Positions 44,934 through 53,713 are shown, counted from the first letter of the stretch. The stretch: 64,000 nucleotides of DNA from Candidatus Similichlamydia laticola (GCF_003339615.1 NZ_QQBG01000008.1:1-64000); one strand, 5' to 3'. Notes: generated from the sequence alone by a model not told the origin. Numbers and translations are program-made.

Positions 44934-45395
44934 TTAGTCGTAAAAGGGAATGACGCGTTCAAAAAGTTCCCTTGTGCAGTAAATAGGAACATTCATCATG
45001 ACGGCGAGAGTGATGCAGTCACTCGGACGTGCATCAATCTCGACGAGACAGTGTAAGTCTTTTTGCTTTTGTTCTAGGCAGAGTTTTGCAAAGTAAACAG
45101 TGTCTTGCATGTCTGTAATCACCACTCTGAGAAGTGAAACATCGAGACCTTTCAGGATGAGGAGTAAAAGGTCATGTGTCATTGGACGTGTGCGAGACAG
45201 TCCTGCAAGTTGCATTTGAATCATTCGGCCAATTTGCGGTTCGGTATAGATAGCAAACTGTTTTTCTTCGTTTCCAAGGACGAAGACTGTATAGGCTCGA
45301 TTTGGAACAATCCTATCAAATTTCATTAAGATCAGGTCGTCGGGCATTTGTTCTAAAGTTTCTTCCACCTGCAACTCCTCAACAGAAAGAGGCAC
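44934..45395 (-). CDS. Bifunctional nuclease (DUF151) family protein
   Basis: 153 residues. The C-terminal LVEIDARPSDCITLAVMMNVPIYCTRELF (from about residue 117) is the family signature, with a Cys where many members have Ala. Proteins of this family have been reported with DNase/RNase activity in plants and are widespread in bacteria. It lies between rpiA and the groESL operator and is probably co-transcribed with rpiA. Confidence 0.85.
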   Translation of the reverse strand: MPLSVEELQVEETLEQMPDDLILMKFDRIVPNRAYTVFVLGNEEKQFAIYTEPQIGRMIQMQLAGLSRTRPMTHDLLLLILKGLDVSLLRVVITDMQDTVYFAKLCLEQKQKDLHCLVEIDARPSDCITLAVMMNVPIYCTRELFERVIPFYD

Positions 45396-45437
45396 ACCAT
45401 ACGTAGATGGGAATTGTGCCGTACCGCGAGTTTACCT

Positions 45438-46136
45438 TCACTGGAAGATTTTCTTGTGAACGATTCGTGCAGAATCGATGACCAAAATTGTTGTGGGTTG
45501 AGCGGGTTCAATGGGAAAGAGTCCTGTTTCGAGGACGCCTGCTAAAGAGTTCAATTGATGATACAAACTGTACCAAGAAGGTTGTTCCTGAGCGGGAAGG
45601 AAGAGGTCTACGAGCCAATTACCGTTATCAGAGAGGAGAGGGGAGCCTGATAAATTTTTTCGCAATTTACAAGTACCAAATTGGTCCAATTTCTTGAGAA
45701 GAAAGGGAAGACTAAAAGGGAGGATCTCAAGAGGAACATGTAAGGTTGAAGGTCGTTTCAACTTGTCTTCTGTGATGAGAATCAAGTAGTTTTTGGCAGC
45801 TTGTTTTAGAATTTTTTCTCGAAGAAGGGCGCCGCCTTCTCCCTTAATGAGGAGCCTTTTTTCTTCTAATAAGAAATCAGCACCGTCTACGACAAGGTTG
45901 AGTTGGCTAGGAACATTTTGTTTGAGTAGATTCAGTCCAGAGTGAATGGCTAGTTGTTCGCTTGCATAGGACGAAGCTGTAACTTGGTAAGACAGGTGAT
46001 GTTCCCGAGCATATTTTCCTAACGCTGTGATGAAAGCATTTGTTGTGGATCCTGTTCCTAGTCCGATGACGCCTGTGGCTGGCACTTGCATGATTGCCTC
46101 TTTTGCCAAAATCGCTTTCAGATCATATTTGACCAT
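45438..46136 (-). CDS. rpiA: Ribose-5-phosphate isomerase A
   Basis: Interconverts ribulose-5-phosphate and ribose-5-phosphate. 232 residues from ATG 46136, which lies directly after an AGGAGG-containing palindrome; an in-frame start at 46160 is possible. Substrate motifs GLGTGSTTNAF near 25, DGADFLLEEKRLLIKGEGGALLREKIL near 84 with the catalytic Asp, and the Lys-rich strand following. Together with gnd it supplies ribose phosphate. Confidence 0.94.
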   Translation of the reverse strand: MVKYDLKAILAKEAIMQVPATGVIGLGTGSTTNAFITALGKYAREHHLSYQVTASSYASEQLAIHSGLNLLKQNVPSQLNLVVDGADFLLEEKRLLIKGEGGALLREKILKQAAKNYLILITEDKLKRPSTLHVPLEILPFSLPFLLKKLDQFGTCKLRKNLSGSPLLSDNGNWLVDLFLPAQEQPSWYSLYHQLNSLAGVLETGLFPIEPAQPTTILVIDSARIVHKKIFQ

Positions 46137-46203
46137 AGGAGGTCCTCCTTGATGACCCAATTTGTTATTTTTGAGTTAGGTACAAGGATGGAGGGACAAC
46201 ACC

Positions 46204-46974
46204 GTGACAGCTAGAGTTGTGTTACAAGAGTTCTTAGACGACTTATATCAGCCTCATCTTTTTGACGATTTTGGGCCTAATGGCTTGCAGGTAGAGGGCA
46301 AAGAGAGTATCGAGAAGATTGGAGTGGGTGTCACAGCAAGTTTGCGTGTAATTCAGGAGGCGGTAGCTTGGGGAGCAGATGCTTTGATTGTTCACCATGG
46401 TTTGTTTTGGAACGGTCAGAGCTCTCTACTTATTGGCCGCTTTCTGCATCGGGTACGCCCTCTTATTACTAAAGGCGTATCTTTGTTCGGTTACCACTTA
46501 CCTATGGATGGCCATCCAACTATTGGCAATTGCTGGGGAGCTGCTATCGATTTAGGACTGCAATCTTTAGAACCGCTTTCCTTATCTTCTCAAGAAAGAA
46601 CGCCTATTGCCGTGAAGGGATGGTTTGAGCATCCGGTTCCTTTGCAGGAGTGTCTTTATCGGTTAGAGTCTTATTACTCCTCTTCTCTTCGGGTGGCGAC
46701 ATGTGCAGAGAGTGTAACCGTTCAACAGGTGGGTATTTGTTCAGGGGGTGCACACCGTTACTTTGAGAGAGCCATTGAAGAGGGCATAGACCTTTTCCTA
46801 TCTGGGACTGGAGATGAGCCGCAATGGCATTTAGCACAGGAGTCGGGTAAGGTCTTTGTTGCTGCGGGGCATTTTGCAACAGAACGCGTTGGTCCACTTA
46901 AGTTGACGGAATTTCTTCAAAAAGCGTTCCCGGCTTTATCTGTGCGATTCTTTGATGAACCCAATCCTTTTTAG
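46204..46974 (+). CDS. NIF3-like dinuclear metal-binding protein
   Basis: 256 residues from GTG 46204. Metal ligands are visible: VHHGLFW with His-His near 63, GYHLPMDGHPTIGN near 98 and the C-terminal GHFATERVG with His and Glu near 223. The family (sometimes called GTP cyclohydrolase I type 2) forms toroidal hexamers of unclear function. Followed by tyrS after 14 bp. Confidence 0.92.
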   Translation: MTARVVLQEFLDDLYQPHLFDDFGPNGLQVEGKESIEKIGVGVTASLRVIQEAVAWGADALIVHHGLFWNGQSSLLIGRFLHRVRPLITKGVSLFGYHLPMDGHPTIGNCWGAAIDLGLQSLEPLSLSSQERTPIAVKGWFEHPVPLQECLYRLESYYSSSLRVATCAESVTVQQVGICSGGAHRYFERAIEEGIDLFLSGTGDEPQWHLAQESGKVFVAAGHFATERVGPLKLTEFLQKAFPALSVRFFDEPNPF

Positions 46975-46988
46975 GGATAAATTGGAGC

Positions 46989-48218
46989 ATGTTAAATCCA
47001 TTAGTTTTTTTGAAAGAAAGAGGTTTAGTTGAAGCTACCACTCCTGATTGTGACAGCTATTTAATGGGAAAATCACCCAAAGTTTATCTAGGAGTGGATC
47101 CTACTGCAGGTAGCTTGCATTTAGGCAATTTGCAAGGCTTTATCGTTGCCAAATGGCTGGAGAGAATGGGATGTGATGTCACTTTGCTCATTGGAGATAT
47201 GACAGCTTCTGTTGGAGATCCTTCTGGCAAATCGACCGAACGTCAAGTTTTAGACCATGATCGTATCCTAGAAAATAGTCGTACGGTTCAAAATTGGATT
47301 CGCTCTTTTATGGGGCCTTCTGTTCGTTTTGTGAACAATCTCGAATGGTTCGGTCATATGAGGTTGACCAATTATTTAGGAGAAATAGGGCGATTCTTTC
47401 GCATGGGGCCGATGCTGAGTAAAGAGTGGATTCGTCGTCGAATTCAATCCGATGTGGGCATGAGTTATACGGAGTTCTCTTATCAGTTATTGCAAGCATA
47501 CGATTTTCTTCATCTTTTTCGAACACATGGTATCCGTTTACAAATGGGTGGCAGTGATCAATGGGGAAACATGACAGCGGGTTGCGACTTAATTCGCAGA
47601 AGGGAAGGAGAGGCTTCTCACGCCTTTGTCTGGCCTCTTTTAACAAAAGAAGACGGTTCTAAGTTTGGAAAAACAGAGTCAGGAGCGATTTGGCTCGATG
47701 CCAGCCAATTATCCCCTGCCTCTTTCTACCAGCAGATTATCGGTTTCTCCGATTTGATGGTGAGTCGCTGTTTTCGTCGTCTTACTTTTCTTTCTCTTGA
47801 AGAGATCGAAAGTCTAGAACAGACTCTTTCAAAGAGAGAGCGGCAACATCGGTTGGCGGAAGAATTAACTGTTTTACTTCATGGGCAAAAGGGGCTTCAA
47901 GAAGCCCTTGCAGTCAAAAAAGTTCAGAAACCTCTTTCTGAGATCTCTCTCAAAGATTTGGAGGTGGCTAACGCAATAGTCATAGATCGTGTTGCCCTAT
48001 GCCATCGCAAGTTGATTGATCTGTGCACAGAATGGAAGTGGGTTAAAAGCAAAAGTGAATGCAGGCGCCTGATTCAACAAGGAGCCGTTTTGGTTAACGG
48101 AAAAAAGATAGAAGACGAAGGATGGATTTTTCAGGAAACAGATTTGCATGAAGGTCGTTTTTTCTTCATTGTCTTGGGAAAGAAAAAACGCTTTATCTTA
48201 GATGTATCAAAAAATTGA
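46989..48218 (+). CDS. tyrS: Tyrosyl-tRNA synthetase
   Basis: 409 residues. Class I signatures: HLGN in PTAGSLHLGNLQGF near 40 (HIGH equivalent) and KFGKT in KEDGSKFGKTESGAIWL near 230 (KMSKS equivalent); Tyr binding by GGSDQWGNMTAG near 192. The C-terminal S4 RNA-binding domain carries SKSECRRLIQQGAVLVNGKKI. It ends 9 bp before the convergent accessory cluster. Confidence 0.97.
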   Translation: MLNPLVFLKERGLVEATTPDCDSYLMGKSPKVYLGVDPTAGSLHLGNLQGFIVAKWLERMGCDVTLLIGDMTASVGDPSGKSTERQVLDHDRILENSRTVQNWIRSFMGPSVRFVNNLEWFGHMRLTNYLGEIGRFFRMGPMLSKEWIRRRIQSDVGMSYTEFSYQLLQAYDFLHLFRTHGIRLQMGGSDQWGNMTAGCDLIRRREGEASHAFVWPLLTKEDGSKFGKTESGAIWLDASQLSPASFYQQIIGFSDLMVSRCFRRLTFLSLEEIESLEQTLSKRERQHRLAEELTVLLHGQKGLQEALAVKKVQKPLSEISLKDLEVANAIVIDRVALCHRKLIDLCTEWKWVKSKSECRRLIQQGAVLVNGKKIEDEGWIFQETDLHEGRFFFIVLGKKKRFILDVSKN

Positions 48219-48227
48219 TGGAGGCGC

Positions 48228-48692
48228 TTAGATGAGTTGTCGACTAAAGTATTGCTGTGCCACTTCAGGGGAGACTTGTCCGGCATTGGGTTCTGTAAAG
48301 ATGACGTACAGAACGAAGCAAAAATAAAAAAAGGCGAGGAACTTATGAATGAAAGAAAAGAGGAAGAGTAGGACAAAAACGAGAAGATTAATATTGAAAC
48401 GTTGAAGCACGGCCCTAAATGAACCAGTTGCTTCCTCTTGAAGGATTCCAACCGCAGAAAGGAAGGGCCAAAAACTGAAGCCAACTAATAGTTGTCGCTC
48501 TAATCCACTCTGACGGTCTTTGCGAGTAAAAAGCCAAGCCTTGCTCCATCCTAAAAGACACCGAATACATTTATTCGTTTTGTGTTTAAAAAGAAAAACA
48601 TTCGGAGTTGTAAGAGCTACAGATTGGCTATCTGCTGATTTGAGATTACCCCACGTTGAAGAACAGAAACCTTTAATTGCTGAAATAGTCAT
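48228..48692 (-). CDS. Small membrane protein with one WPF module, Inc-like
   Basis: 154 residues from ATG 48692; an ATG at 48719 is also open but lies within 3 bp of the predicted transcription start. A roughly 60-residue module comprises an Arg/Cys-containing segment (KCIRCLLGWSKAWLF), LLVGFSFWPF with the Trp-Pro-Phe at 75-77, and NINLL at 100-104 leading into a paired hydrophobic stretch (104-132). The tail is short. The same module occurs twice in the next gene. Function unknown; a bilobed hydrophobic hairpin would fit an inclusion membrane protein. Confidence 0.55.
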   Translation of the reverse strand: MTISAIKGFCSSTWGNLKSADSQSVALTTPNVFLFKHKTNKCIRCLLGWSKAWLFTRKDRQSGLERQLLVGFSFWPFLSAVGILQEEATGSFRAVLQRFNINLLVFVLLFLFSFIHKFLAFFYFCFVLYVIFTEPNAGQVSPEVAQQYFSRQLI

Positions 48693-48728
48693 GAGTTTCG
48701 ATCCCGTTGGTGTCCGCATGAGGCTACC

Positions 48729-48758
48729 ATTTTAAAATAAATTTTACTCTCTTGTCAA
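48729..48758 (-). promoter_or_regulatory. Sigma-70-type promoter of the 48.2-kb gene
   Basis: TTGACA (48758-48753) and TAAAAT (48734-48729) with an 18-bp AT-rich spacer; the best consensus match I found in the window. The predicted start near 48722 supports ATG 48692 as the start codon. Confidence 0.6.
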
Positions 48759-48805
48759 GAGTGCTGTCGTCAATCCTACACCAGATTTAACTTATGTATT
48801 GGCCG

Positions 48806-49603
48806 CTATTGAGCTCTTCTCCCCGACGGAATTATGTTCATTTCCTGTGCGTTTAGATCACGTGGCCTTATGGAATCGAAAGTAGGGGTATCTAGCCAGC
48901 TGATCAAGAGGTAGACAAGTGTGAGAAGCGTGACGAGAGGGGAATGCAGTTGAAAAAGAGCCCAACAAAGGAAAAGAGCAAGCAGATTGAGAGAACAGCA
49001 ACGGATCCTGGGTAGATCAGGATGACGTTGGATATGTGCTTCAGCGGCAGAACAAAACGGCCAAAAGCTTAGTCCAAGGAAAAGTGCTCTTTGTCTAGGC
49101 GTCTTGTTGGGGTCATCTTGATTGAGAAGAACCCCTTGACTGTATTGTAGGAGAGATCTACGGACACAAAGACCAGGCAAATTCGAGTGTAAGGGCGTAT
49201 GCCGTGAAGCTAAGCGTCTTAATATCACGATTTGCGATTGGAAAATAGTTTTGAAGAATTTCCAGCCGAGAACAAGAAGAGCATCCGAGTAGAGAAGAAG
49301 TGTAATCAACAGAAAGCTGTAAGGGGAGCCTTTGGAGGCTATCAGAAGAAGAGTCCAAAGCAAGTTGATATTGAGACGTTCACGCCCTGCTGTTCGACTT
49401 CTTGTTGGAAAGGGCCAAACACCGATCCCCAGAAGGATCTCTTGTTGTAGCTCTTCAGATGATGTCCTCCTGAATAGGCATCCTCCTCCCAATCGAAGAG
49501 AAACTCGTCCCAGTTGGTGTCTGGGCCGAGAGAATGAAGCTAGCCCTCTTTCCTTGGAGAGTCTTCCTCCCCAGGTGTATTGCCATCCGAAAAGATTTGT
49601 CAT
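48806..49603 (-). CDS. Membrane protein with two WPF modules, Inc-like
   Basis: 265 residues from ATG 49603, with GGGAG 5 nt upstream. It holds two copies of the module of the neighbouring gene: WPF at 63-65 followed by NINLL at 78-82 and a hydrophobic pair (82-117), and WPF at 181-183 followed by SLNLL at 204-208 and another hydrophobic pair (206-236). Each copy is preceded by an Arg-Ser-Leu segment. A duplication/fusion of one ancestral gene is the simplest explanation. Four membrane segments in two hairpins are likely. No known family recognised. Confidence 0.6.
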   Translation of the reverse strand: MTNLFGWQYTWGGRLSKERGLASFSRPRHQLGRVSLRLGGGCLFRRTSSEELQQEILLGIGVWPFPTRSRTAGRERLNINLLWTLLLIASKGSPYSFLLITLLLYSDALLVLGWKFFKTIFQSQIVILRRLASRHTPLHSNLPGLCVRRSLLQYSQGVLLNQDDPNKTPRQRALFLGLSFWPFCSAAEAHIQRHPDLPRIRCCSLNLLALFLCWALFQLHSPLVTLLTLVYLLISWLDTPTFDSIRPRDLNAQEMNIIPSGRRAQ

Positions 49604-49697
49604 CAAAACTCCCAAAGGGGGCCATTATTAAGAATAAATTTTACCAAAGAAACGTTATACTTGGATAGACAGACAAGTGGACATTCTTATTGCTTAT

Positions 49698-50339
49698 TTA
49701 TTCGTTTGCTGGAGGATCCTCTGAAACATCGTAAAAGCTTTCACCATGTTCCAGAAGAAAGGCAAGGGATTTTTGAGAGGTAGCTGTGACTTCATCGACT
49801 TGTCGAGCGAGGGAGTGGAGTTCGTGCCGAAGAGGAGTCAAATTTTGAACTTCTTGGCTAAGGCGTTCTAATCTTTCTGGGGTATCCTTTAGTTGTTCTT
49901 TAGCTGATTCGGTTAACATAGTCAGACTGTTTATACTTTCTTCTAAACGGGTAAGCTGCTGTTTAAGCTCCTGCTGAAATTGTTCTATTTTATCTAAGGC
50001 GTCAGACTGTTGTTTTAGCTTTTCTTCTAGAGTCTTGTCCAATTGGAAAAGATAGTTGAGAATACGTAGGCAAAGAAGGACAAAGAAGAGAACGACTAGT
50101 CCTTTCATCAAAGGGCGTAAGGGGCGTAAGTGCGATAGGGTTTGTCGATATAACTGTTTGTAGAAACGTAAAACATAACGTGTACAGCGCAGGGAAGAGG
50201 CAGCAAGACGAACATTCATCCAAAGCTTTGAAAGGAGCTGAATCGAATAGTTCAAATAGTCATTGGCCTTGTTAGAGCAAAAAGAAAAAAATCGAAGTCC
50301 GAGGGATGAAGAACGAATGCGTAGGGAGTTCGTGTGCAT
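49698..50339 (-). CDS. Single-TM protein with C-terminal coiled coil, Inc-like
   Basis: 213 residues. Residues 1-75 are Arg/Ser/Leu-rich with one acidic residue; one membrane segment covers about 79-96; residues 98-195 are a long, Gln/Glu/Leu-rich heptad coiled coil (LDKTLEEKLKQQSDALDKI). The tail is acidic. Coiled coils after a hydrophobic segment recall IncA-type, SNARE-like Inc proteins, but no SNARE motif is claimed. Function unknown. Confidence 0.6.
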   Translation of the reverse strand: MHTNSLRIRSSSLGLRFFSFCSNKANDYLNYSIQLLSKLWMNVRLAASSLRCTRYVLRFYKQLYRQTLSHLRPLRPLMKGLVVLFFVLLCLRILNYLFQLDKTLEEKLKQQSDALDKIEQFQQELKQQLTRLEESINSLTMLTESAKEQLKDTPERLERLSQEVQNLTPLRHELHSLARQVDEVTATSQKSLAFLLEHGESFYDVSEDPPANE

Positions 50340-50432
50340 TGTGTCGTATAGGGCAAATTTCTAAGGCAAAGAAAATTTTATTAACTTAATTTTTATATAG
50401 CAAGAACAGGATCTGCGTCTGGAAGAGTTTGG

Positions 50433-50882
50433 CTAGTTTTGCTTAGGGTTTGTCAAAAACGTGTTTATACCCGAAACGAAAGAATCAAAAACAATTTGGA
50501 CCACTTTTATGATCGTGGATAGCCCAAAAAGGCTAAAGGGAATGCAAAGAACGAAAACAAAAAGAGCCAGGAGAGTATCGAAGAGTAGCCAGAGACAGTG
50601 AAAAGGTCTTGGCCAATACAAATTCATGACTTTGTCAAGAAGGGCTATTAGTAGAATCGTAAGAAGGGAGGTTAGGCCGAAAACAAAGGGGTTGTCCTTA
50701 TAGTCGGTGTACAAGTGTACACATTGTCTTCCAACAAGAAGGACAAGATCCCTCGTAGCATTGAAGCTTTGTAGGGCGACTTGCTGAACCTTGTTGACAA
50801 GGTCCATTAGATTCTTTTTCAAAAAGGAGCAAGTACAGGAGCAGCTCCCTATTTGGGGAAGGGAACTTATTGTGTCACACAT
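50433..50882 (-). CDS. Small polytopic membrane protein
   Basis: 149 residues, unknown. A Cys-rich N-terminus (CSCTC at 14-18), an amphipathic helix, then hydrophobic segments at about 66-82 and a paired stretch at 94-133. It lacks the Arg-rich presequence of most neighbours. Same strand and spacing as the rest of the cluster. Confidence 0.5.
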   Translation of the reverse strand: MCDTISSLPQIGSCSCTCSFLKKNLMDLVNKVQQVALQSFNATRDLVLLVGRQCVHLYTDYKDNPFVFGLTSLLTILLIALLDKVMNLYWPRPFHCLWLLFDTLLALFVFVLCIPFSLFGLSTIIKVVQIVFDSFVSGINTFLTNPKQN

Positions 50883-50985
50883 TGCAACAATGGTGTTCTC
50901 CTTTTAGATCCAAAGCGCACCACTTCTGTTTCTTTATCTGTGTGAAAAAAAGATAAATGCAAATATCTACCTCGTGGGCTTTGCT

Positions 50986-51447
50986 TTAACGAAGTCCTCT
51001 CAATAGGTCGAGGACTAGAGTAACAATGAGCAAGTGCATAAAAGAAACAGCATGGATCCCAAATAGAAAACAGAGAAGATAGGAGCAAGTTGTGACGAGG
51101 AAGAGTAAAAAGGCACGCCGACAAAGTGGTTCTTTACGAGCTCCTCTCTCGAGGATAGCAAGACATCTGTTGAGTAAGCATAAACCTTTGATGGTCAACA
51201 TGACGAATAGGACACTGCCTGCTATTTGCATGGCTATGTGCCAAAACGAGACTTTGGAGAGTGTCAGGCGAAATTTGTCTACAAAGCGTGGACACCTCAT
51301 TTCGTCTAAATTCACAACAGAAGAAAAGCCCGAGGAAGCAGCAGCTAATAGAGCCTGAGAAAAAGAGTCAAGAAGAGCATTGGCTTCCGCGAAATAGCAA
51401 GTTAGTGCTTTGACACTTTGAAGACAGTCTTTTATTTGTAGAGGCAT
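50986..51447 (-). CDS. Small polytopic membrane protein
   Basis: 153 residues, unknown. A soluble N-terminal half of about 65 residues is followed by three hydrophobic segments (about 70-92, 112-128 and 130-149) with an Arg/Glu-rich loop between the first and second (LERGARKEPLCRR). The layout of a soluble head and a membrane tail fits an inclusion membrane protein. Start ATG 51447 follows AAGGAAC. Confidence 0.5.
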   Translation of the reverse strand: MPLQIKDCLQSVKALTCYFAEANALLDSFSQALLAAASSGFSSVVNLDEMRCPRFVDKFRLTLSKVSFWHIAMQIAGSVLFVMLTIKGLCLLNRCLAILERGARKEPLCRRAFLLFLVTTCSYLLCFLFGIHAVSFMHLLIVTLVLDLLRGLR

Positions 51448-51566
51448 GGTCTTTGTTCCTTAAAATCCAGGTTCTGCTTAAGCTAGTCTCTAAGTCAAGG
51501 AGATCGAAAATTCTTTTCCTTGTTTTTTTAAAGAAAAAGATGAGCCTCACATTATCATACTAATGC

Positions 51567-51599
51567 TTTTAAAAAAAAAGCACCGGAAAAGACCGGTGC
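51567..51599 (-). terminator. Rho-independent terminator
   Basis: On the minus strand GCACCGG, loop TCTTTT, CCGGTGC, followed by a run of nine T. It lies 29 bp after the stop of the 51.6-kb gene, showing that this part of the cluster is transcribed in separate units. Confidence 0.85.
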
Positions 51600-51628
51600 A
51601 ATGGAATGAGTATAAGATCCTAACAGGA

Positions 51629-51991
51629 CTACTGAGCTGTGTCCTGTTTGCTTGTATCGTTTTCGCTCGAGTCTGGATTGCCGTTCCTTTCTAGAAGGCC
51701 TGTGTCCTTTTTCTTTCCTGGAATTAATTTGTAAAGTGCGGACATAAGTTTGTAGGCAATTGTAAGAACGAAAAGAATAACGGCTGCTTGCATGCATTTC
51801 ATAGACCCAAGGAGACGAATCTTCCCGATGAGGAAGGAAATGCTGGGAGAGTTCATAAGAGCTTTGGAGATCCTGCCGCCCATTGCTCTGATGGCCCGCA
51901 TTACACCATTGGTCACCTTAGGCTGATGTCTAGAAGTATTTTGAAGCGTAGAAACAGCGCTTTTATAAGCTGTGGAAAGAGGGTCGGTCAT
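51629..51991 (-). CDS. Single-TM basic protein with acidic tail, cluster paralogue
   Basis: 120 residues. N-terminal 65 residues basic (Arg/Lys/Ser) with a single acidic residue (Asp3); hydrophobic segment 66-90; C-terminal 30 residues polar and acidic (LERNGNPDSSENDTSKQDTAQ region). Closed by a strong terminator. Function unknown. Confidence 0.55.
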   Translation of the reverse strand: MTDPLSTAYKSAVSTLQNTSRHQPKVTNGVMRAIRAMGGRISKALMNSPSISFLIGKIRLLGSMKCMQAAVILFVLTIAYKLMSALYKLIPGKKKDTGLLERNGNPDSSENDTSKQDTAQ

Positions 51992-52108
51992 GTTTAGCTA
52001 CCAGGTTGAAAGTCAGTAGATCGATGTCGTTAGGAAACGCGCTCGCGTATGCAGATATAGTATACCATGCCAGCACTATTGGCATAGTATATTTTTTTGA
52101 TAAAAAAA

Positions 52109-52519
52109 TCAAGATGGGTTGCCCTGTCTGTACAAAGCAGCAATTCTGGAGTTTGGATCGACATGCTGAACCATAAGCTGGTCTGCCTTTTTCTTGTCAG
52201 ACCAACATTTATAGAAAAGCATTGCCAGTATCAGAAGGAAAGAGATACTAATTGTTTTCTTATGTCTTACTAAGAAGTACCTTATCTTAAAGAGCAGGAC
52301 ATTCAAAATAATAAAAATGAAGACTGTAAAACAGCAACACAGTCTATTAGACAGGCAGCTGCAAAAACAGACAAAGGGGTCCAGAATTAAGATGAGCACT
52401 GCGGTAATGGCGAGGCCCCAATGGGGGGTCACCATTGTCCCACACCGCAGCAGGAGCTCAGCTCCTGATTTTCCACTAGAAGGAAGAGGCAATCGGGAAA
52501 TTACGCAATAGAAGGTCAT
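52109..52519 (-). CDS. Cys-rich small membrane protein
   Basis: 136 residues, unknown. Hydrophobic segments about 34-50, 60-80 and 90-106, with Cys-rich short connections (CFCSCLSNRLCCC). The N-terminal 25 residues are polar and basic. The many Cys could be acylated or oxidised at the inclusion membrane; this is speculation. Same orientation as neighbours. Confidence 0.45.
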   Translation of the reverse strand: MTFYCVISRLPLPSSGKSGAELLLRCGTMVTPHWGLAITAVLILILDPFVCFCSCLSNRLCCCFTVFIFIILNVLLFKIRYFLVRHKKTISISFLLILAMLFYKCWSDKKKADQLMVQHVDPNSRIAALYRQGNPS

Positions 52520-52567
52520 GCTGAAAATAGTGGAAAAAAGACATTTGGGTGTAGCAGAGAAGATGTA

Positions 52568-53062
52568 CTAAGTACACTTCTCTTTAACGAAGCCCAGAAT
52601 TTTGCTGGCAGCAACTCGCATCTCTTCTTTGAGAGCTTGTTTCTCTTGGCTGTTTAGTTTGGGATCGATCTCAATTCGCATGATAAGCTCAGTCTTCTGT
52701 GTGTCTTTGACATCAATGATCTCATTGATCTCATCTTCCAAGGACGTCCTTGGTTCATCTCTCTCTCTTTGCTTCCTGGTGATCTTGAGGAGGCGCTTGG
52801 GAAGCAAATAGAGCAGAAAGAGAAGAAAGAGGGCAAAAACGGGCATAACTTCTGCGGTCCTACGATGCAAGAGACGGAAACAGCAAGACCTAAATTTTGA
52901 AAAGCCGCGAGAAAAGAAAGTGGCAATATGACAAGCTCGATTTTTAATTTGGGAAACGAAAGCTAATATGCTCTCTGGAATCTTAATTGGAACGGAAAAA
53001 CGTAAGTTAGGGATGGCGGACATGCGTCTAACATTTGTGGACAGAGCGAGGGAAAAAGGCAT
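52568..53062 (-). CDS. Single-TM protein with basic N-terminus and charged tail, cluster paralogue
   Basis: 164 residues. The first 70 residues contain 11 Arg but only two acidic residues; one membrane segment at about 73-89; then a charged, helical tail including LEDEINEIIDVKD and LNSQEKQALKEEMRVAASKI. The tail is related in style, though not clearly in sequence, to the repeat tails of the genes further on. Confidence 0.55.
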   Translation of the reverse strand: MPFSLALSTNVRRMSAIPNLRFSVPIKIPESILAFVSQIKNRACHIATFFSRGFSKFRSCCFRLLHRRTAEVMPVFALFLLFLLYLLPKRLLKITRKQRERDEPRTSLEDEINEIIDVKDTQKTELIMRIEIDPKLNSQEKQALKEEMRVAASKILGFVKEKCT

Positions 53063-53199
53063 TTTGTTTCCGGTTGAACTAGAGTAAGAACGAATTGTAA
53101 TTAGTATTAGGTTATATCCAAGGGGGCCATTTTAAACGTTTCCCTAAAAAACCCCTAGACTACTTCTCTGGGACAGAAACCATACGTTTTGTTTGCTAT

Positions 53200-53700
53200 C
53201 TAGTTTCTTGTCCTCTTTTTCTGCGTTTTTTCTTGTATGAGTGTCTCCTTAAGCTGTCGTATAACTTCTGGTTTTAATGTTTCTTTTAGAATGCCTCGGA
53301 CGGACACCTTCATTGCTGGGTCATTCATGAGAGCTTGTTTGGCTTCTTCCCTGACAGAGACATCCTGTAGCAACTGTTCTCTAATCTCTTCTCTCATCTT
53401 CTTTTTTTCTTCTTCCGTTGGTTTCCAGCGCTTTATTAAAAATTTAATAAGACGACAAAGGAGCAAGAGAAGAAAAAAAAGGCCTGTTACCATGAACAAG
53501 GGTTTGATCCAGAAAAAGGATGTACGATGCCAGGAAATTGTGTAAAGAGTGCGTGACGCAGATTGTCTAGCTGAGCGGAGACAGGGACGAATTTTTGAAA
53601 AAACATTGTTCTGGAAGAACAGTCTGCTCCCCTTCAAAGACATGCAATCTCGTATAGCGCTTGTGGGAAAGCTCCTTGGAGACAGCTTAAATAAACGCAA
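53200..53700 (-). CDS. Single-TM protein with short 14-residue-type repeat tail
   Basis: 166 residues from TTG 53700, chosen because AAAGAGG lies just upstream, it clears the stop of the previous gene (53714) and places about 60 residues before the membrane segment as in the paralogues; ATG 53643 is an alternative. N-terminus Arg/Ser-rich, long hydrophobic stretch (FFWIKPLFMVTGLFFLLLLL), then a helical tail with two to three degenerate copies of the 14-residue unit (LLQDVSVREEAKQA, LMNDPAMKVSVRGI). Function unknown. Confidence 0.55.
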   Translation of the reverse strand: MRLFKLSPRSFPTSAIRDCMSLKGSRLFFQNNVFSKIRPCLRSARQSASRTLYTISWHRTSFFWIKPLFMVTGLFFLLLLLCRLIKFLIKRWKPTEEEKKKMREEIREQLLQDVSVREEAKQALMNDPAMKVSVRGILKETLKPEVIRQLKETLIQEKTQKKRTRN

Positions 53701-53713
53701 AAGAGCCCTCTTT

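Noticed and set aside
49332-49631. 99-codon plus-strand frame opposite the two-module membrane protein
   Set aside because: Pro/Arg-rich shadow; the minus-strand frame has clear repeated modules and a ribosome site.
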